64,000 bases of DNA from an uncultured Dehalococcoidia bacterium (GTDB lineage Bacteria; Chloroflexota; Dehalococcoidia; Lucifugimonadales; CATQGZ01): NCBI GenBank assembly GCA_958295685.1, contig OY282365.1, forward strand, positions 372,001 to 436,000. Reading direction: 5' to 3'. Numbering within the stretch: the stretch's first letter is position 1; every line of letters starts with the position of its first letter. A program made the position numbers and the translations under genes. Under the pieces are notes generated by a model, which was not told the origin of the DNA, ran no database searches, and was given only the letters and a program-made list of their open reading frames with translations. Shown here piece after piece: positions 60,858-64,000 of the stretch.

Positions 60858-61354
60858 ATCCCATTGATCTGATGGTGCAGGTCATTAATGAACATTCGCC
60901 CAGATCGATCTGGACGGGTTCTCCGCTGGAAGGTTATCGCCGACTTGGGAACACAAACCGGGGACAGATTGGAGAGGAGTTCATTCGCAAATATCTGGCA
61001 GGAGCGGGAATCCTGGTCGGCAACGGGTCTCGCGTAACGCCAACGGACATGCTGGTCGCCGGGAAACAGCTTGAGATAAAGACAGCCTCGTTGGGAACGA
61101 ATGGGACATTCCAGTTTAACCATATCAGATTGGATAGGACATACGACTACCTCCTATGTCTGGGTATATGTCCCGACAGAATCACGTTTGTCGCGTGGCG
61201 CAAGGGTGTGATTGCGGAGGGAGGGGCCGGATCTCTTGTGCGTATGGCGGAAGGACAGAGTACTACTCATAAGATCACCAAGAAACTAACGGACATGGAG
61301 CCTATAGAGGAGCTTCCAAGTTGGGTTCGCAAGCAAGTCATCGGTGAGCAGTGA
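60839..61354 (+). CDS. Putative type II restriction endonuclease
   Basis: A 171-residue protein. TPTDMLVAGKQLEIKTASLG (residues about 66-86) is a PD-(D/E)xK core: Asp, a 10-residue turn, then E-I-K. RGQIGEEFIRKYLAGAG upstream is the helix that usually provides the first acidic residue. Size and position, overlapping the methylase gene, suit a small type II enzyme. The recognition site is unknown. Its TGA overlaps a GTG of the following gene. Confidence 0.7.
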   Translation: MGTAAVNPIDLMVQVINEHSPRSIWTGSPLEGYRRLGNTNRGQIGEEFIRKYLAGAGILVGNGSRVTPTDMLVAGKQLEIKTASLGTNGTFQFNHIRLDRTYDYLLCLGICPDRITFVAWRKGVIAEGGAGSLVRMAEGQSTTHKITKKLTDMEPIEELPSWVRKQVIGEQ

Positions 61355-61356
61355 CG

Positions 61357-62382
61357 ATGGCGCAAGAACTGGCGAGGATTGAGAGAGTGGACATCCGGGA
61401 AGTCTGGCCGTATGAGGCCGCCAACTTCACCCCTTGGCTCGCGGAGCACCTATCGGAGCTTGGGGAGGCCCTGGGTCTGGATCTCGAGCTGCTGTCCCGG
61501 GAAGCGCCGGTCGGCGGCTTTTCGCTGGACATCCTGGCGCGTGACGTAGTACGGGGCTATCCGGTGGTCATCGAGAATCAGCTGGAGGCTACCGACCACA
61601 CCCACCTGGGCCAGCTCCTCACCTATGCCGCAGGTTATGACGCCAACGTGGTTGTCTGGATCGCCCGGGAGTTCAGCGACGAGCACAGGGAGGCCCTGGA
61701 TCTGCTCAATCGGCGTACTGACGAAAAGAGCGAGTTCTTTGGCGTGGTCGTCGAGGTGTGGAAGATCGGCGACTCCCGCCCCGCCCCGCACTTCAGGGTC
61801 GTATCCGCTCCTAACGACTGGCGGAAGCAGAACGTCAGGCCGGCGCTAACTGGGAAGGGTGAACGCTACCGCAAGTTCTTTCAGGCGCTTGTCGACGTCC
61901 TGAGAGAGAACCATAGGTTCACTGACGGGCGTAAAGGCAGCCCTCAACTCAGCTCGCGTCATTGGATCGATCTAAATTGGTGCTTCTTCCATTCAGGCTA
62001 CGGCGGTGTTGGATACAATCTCAGTTTTCCTAGAGGAAACAAGGCCAGAGTCGAGCTATATGTCGGTACAGGCGACAAAGCCTTCAACAAGCATCTGTTC
62101 GACTCTCTGAAGGAGGCCCGTGAAGGGATCGAATCCGAGATTGAGGGCAGCCTCGAGTGGGAGCGGCTGGATGATCAAAAGGACAGCCGCATATCGGCCG
62201 TGCGCCAGGGCTCCATATATGACCCCCCTGAGACGCTGGAAGAGATACGCGGCTGGATGGTTGAAAGGCTTCTGGCGTTCAAGCAGACCTTCGGCCCGAG
62301 GCTGGACGAGTCGATTAGGATAGCAGAGCATCGAGCAGAGGAGGGCAGCCATGCCGCTTCAGGAGACGATGACCCCTCGTGA
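61357..62382 (+). CDS. DUF4268 domain nuclease-like protein
   Basis: A 341-residue protein. The N-terminal half is a PD-(D/E)xK-like domain: FSLDILARDVVRGYPVVIEN followed by QLEATDHTHLGQLLTYAAG, with Gln in place of the usual Lys (E-N-Q) as in several defence nucleases. The C-terminal half is DUF4268 (WIDLNWCFFHSGYGGVGYN; VELYVGTGDKAFNKHLFDSL). Such proteins accompany restriction systems. It may start six bases earlier at a GTG overlapping the previous stop. Its end overlaps the UroD-like gene by 32 bases. Confidence 0.8.
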   Translation: MAQELARIERVDIREVWPYEAANFTPWLAEHLSELGEALGLDLELLSREAPVGGFSLDILARDVVRGYPVVIENQLEATDHTHLGQLLTYAAGYDANVVVWIAREFSDEHREALDLLNRRTDEKSEFFGVVVEVWKIGDSRPAPHFRVVSAPNDWRKQNVRPALTGKGERYRKFFQALVDVLRENHRFTDGRKGSPQLSSRHWIDLNWCFFHSGYGGVGYNLSFPRGNKARVELYVGTGDKAFNKHLFDSLKEAREGIESEIEGSLEWERLDDQKDSRISAVRQGSIYDPPETLEEIRGWMVERLLAFKQTFGPRLDESIRIAEHRAEEGSHAASGDDDPS

Positions 62383-63388
62383 GCGCGTGATGAACGCGCT
62401 CGCCGGCAGGCCGGTCGACCGGCCGCCGGTCGCCAACCCCACGAACGTCGCCACCGTCGAGCTCATGGACCTCGTCGACGCGCCCTTCCCCGACGCCTGC
62501 CGCGACCCCGAACTGGCGGCCAGGCTCGCCGCCACAGGACACACGGAGCTCGGCTTCGACTCCGTGATGCCATACTTCACCATCATCCAGGAGTCCTCCG
62601 CCCTCGGCTGCGAAATGCAGTGGGAGGGCAAGGACAACTGGCCCACCGTCCGCATGTACAACCCCATCTGGAAGGGCCTCGACGACATACGGATACCCCC
62701 GGGTTTCCTGGAGCACCCCGACAACGTGACCGTCACCAAATCGCTCAGCCTGCTCAAGGAGGAGTTCGGCGGCGAGGTGGCCGTGATCGGCAAGACGATG
62801 GGCCCTTGGACGCTCGCCTACCACGTCTTCGGCGTGGAGCGCTTCCTCCTCATGACCGTCGACGACCCCGACATGGTGAAGCGCGCCCTCGACAGGATGA
62901 AGGAGATATCCGTCCTGTTCGGACAGGCCCAGATAGACGCAGGGGCCGACGTGCTCACCTTCCCCGACCATGCCACCGGCGACCTGGTGAGCGGCGCCTA
63001 CTACAAGGACTTCCTCATGGAGCTCCACCAGGAGATGGCCGAGCGGCTGGACGCGCCCCTGATCCTCCACATCTGCGGCAGGACCCTCGACCGGCTCGAC
63101 TACATCGCGCAGACGGGCATGGCCTGCTTCCACTTCGACTCCCGCAACGACCCACAGGAGGCGATGGACGTGGCCGCAGGGCGCATCAGGCTGGTCGGGA
63201 ATCTGAACAACCCCGAGCTGCTGTACGCGAGGGGCCCCGAAGAGGTTCGCCAGGCCGTCTACGCCTGCCTCGACGCCGGCGTGGACATGATCGCCCCAGA
63301 GTGCGCCATACCACTCGCCACCAGACTGGAGAACCTGGTTGAGATACCCAGGGCCGTCAGGGCCTGGTGCAGTGAAAACCACGAGTGA
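62351..63388 (+). CDS. Uroporphyrinogen decarboxylase family methyltransferase (MtaA/CmuA-like)
   Basis: A 345-residue UroD-fold protein of the methyltransferase branch. TPRERVMNALAGRPVDRPPV is the family start. ILHICGRTLDRLDY holds the His-x-Cys pair of the zinc site, and MIAPECAIPLAT the third Cys; these bind zinc and activate thiols such as coenzyme M or homocysteine. ATG 62351 follows AGGAGGGC inside the DUF4268 gene. It probably moves methyl groups to or from a corrinoid protein, working with the next gene. Confidence 0.87.
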   Translation: MPLQETMTPRERVMNALAGRPVDRPPVANPTNVATVELMDLVDAPFPDACRDPELAARLAATGHTELGFDSVMPYFTIIQESSALGCEMQWEGKDNWPTVRMYNPIWKGLDDIRIPPGFLEHPDNVTVTKSLSLLKEEFGGEVAVIGKTMGPWTLAYHVFGVERFLLMTVDDPDMVKRALDRMKEISVLFGQAQIDAGADVLTFPDHATGDLVSGAYYKDFLMELHQEMAERLDAPLILHICGRTLDRLDYIAQTGMACFHFDSRNDPQEAMDVAAGRIRLVGNLNNPELLYARGPEEVRQAVYACLDAGVDMIAPECAIPLATRLENLVEIPRAVRAWCSENHE

Positions 63389-63394
63389 CGGCCA

Positions 63395-64000
63395 ATGCCC
63401 GGATTCATAGATTCACCTGAACGGTTCGTCATAATAGGCGAGAACATACACGCCACCCGCGTCGTGCTGCGCAACGGGCGCCGCGCCGTAACGCTGGAGG
63501 ACGGCACAGAGGCCGTTCCATTCCAGACCCAGTCCGGCGAGCGGCGCCTCCTCACCGTCCCAGACTGGTTCCGGAAGACCCAGCCCTACGAGCAGGGGCA
63601 GATCAAGCACTTCCTCATCGCCATGATGAAGGGGATCGGCGGCGACCCAGACGAGCGTGAGCAGGGCGCGGCCTACGTCCAAGCCGAAGTCGCCCGCCAG
63701 GTAGCCAACGGCGCGTCATACCTGGACGTCAACGTCGACGAGGTCCACTACGACGTCGACGTCCAGAAGCGCGCCATGCGGTGGACGGTGGAGACCGTCC
63801 AGGACTGCTCGCCCATCCCGCCCTGCATAGACTCGTCCCTCTCCGAGATCATCGCCGAGGGACTGGACGCCTACGACGGAAGGGCGGGCAGGCCCCTCCT
63901 CAACTCCGTCGCATTCGAGAGGCTCGACTGCCTCGACGCGGCCCTCGCCCACGACGCCAGAATCATGGTCATGGCCACAGGCCCCGACGGAATGCCCTCC
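63395..64000 (+). CDS. Pterin-binding (methyltetrahydrofolate) methyltransferase, 3' partial
   Basis: The first 202 residues, cut by the window end. FVIIGENIHATR is the first beta strand and substrate loop of the pterin-binding barrel (AcsE/MtrH/MetH family), followed by QGAAYVQAEVARQVANGASY and LDVNVDE, where methyl-THF enzymes have DVN. CIDSSLSEIIAEGLDAYDG and LLNSVAFERLDCLD continue the barrel. It likely exchanges methyl groups between tetrahydrofolate and a corrinoid carrier. It lies six bases after the UroD-like gene, so the two form an operon. Confidence 0.88.
   Translation, partial: MPGFIDSPERFVIIGENIHATRVVLRNGRRAVTLEDGTEAVPFQTQSGERRLLTVPDWFRKTQPYEQGQIKHFLIAMMKGIGGDPDEREQGAAYVQAEVARQVANGASYLDVNVDEVHYDVDVQKRAMRWTVETVQDCSPIPPCIDSSLSEIIAEGLDAYDGRAGRPLLNSVAFERLDCLDAALAHDARIMVMATGPDGMPS

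Overview
The window is high-GC bacterial chromosome. It most resembles a free-living Chloroflexota of the Dehalococcoidia/SAR202 kind. That placement is inference from gene content: enolase-superfamily, HpcH/HpaI and DUF1501 proteins, a tungsten-type aldehyde oxidoreductase with its own cofactor genes, an HemQ-type heme pathway, Ku, no outer-membrane genes, and a 5S rRNA gene not linked to 16S or 23S. No rRNA or marker search could be run.

Layout. 1-8.2 kb: 3' part of an IlvD/Edd sugar-acid dehydratase, a FitAB-type toxin-antitoxin pair with its own promoter, valS, a HemL-like aminotransferase, two small unknown genes and a BadI/MenB-like crotonase. 8.2-11 kb: a decayed, lower-GC stretch and a probable GT-C membrane glycosyltransferase. 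11.1-21.9 kb, minus strand: fhs, moeA, a moeA-periplasmic-binding fusion, mobA, a MoaD-like carrier, an aldehyde:ferredoxin oxidoreductase, a PD-(D/E)xK nuclease wedged in by start-stop overlaps, and nuoE-nuoF-like genes. This reads as a Mo/W-cofactor and aldehyde-oxidation cluster. 22-25.5 kb: Ku and a restriction-modification pair. 26-34.6 kb: DUF1501, aldolase, DUF971, M24 peptidase, D-aminoacylase, hpt, larC and radA. 34.7-39.5 kb: clpC, rpsA, solitary 5S rRNA and a repeat-rich gap. 39.5-50.7 kb: HAD dehalogenase, phosphofructokinase, a cytochrome-b/sulfite-oxidase fusion, a second restriction-modification pair of lower GC, an RND transporter, an enolase-family dehydratase, a DUF433 antitoxin, an FAD oxidase and an HtrA protease. 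50.7-56.7 kb: hemQ, tatA, a Na+/solute symporter, sucD, sucC and a class V aminotransferase. 57.3-64 kb: a methyl-transfer cluster (PF13769 protein, homocysteine methyltransferase, UroD-like methyltransferase, pterin-binding methyltransferase), interrupted at 59.3-62.4 kb by a triple-DUF433 gene, a gutted toxin, a third methyltransferase/nuclease pair and a DUF4268 nuclease.

The most unusual item is not a protein. Three well-kept copies (25613-25840 plus, 56914-57145 plus, 38952-39147 minus) and one decayed copy (8371-8507 minus) of a roughly 200-230 bp element share one plan. Each has a near-consensus sigma-70 promoter, an ATG at the predicted transcription start, 5-8 tandem GTGTC-repeats of 10-11 bp, a conserved core of about 35 nt, and one distal inverted repeat unit. 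The variable bases of the distal unit change together with those of the tandem repeats in each copy (GTGTCGCA with TGCGACAC; GTGTCACA with TGTGACAC; GTGTCAGAT with ATCTGACAC). Every copy points at a downstream gene. I do not recognise this family. A second family, a roughly 50-nt repeat, abuts the -35 box of two copies and also forms a three-unit 104-bp tandem array at 39147-39458.
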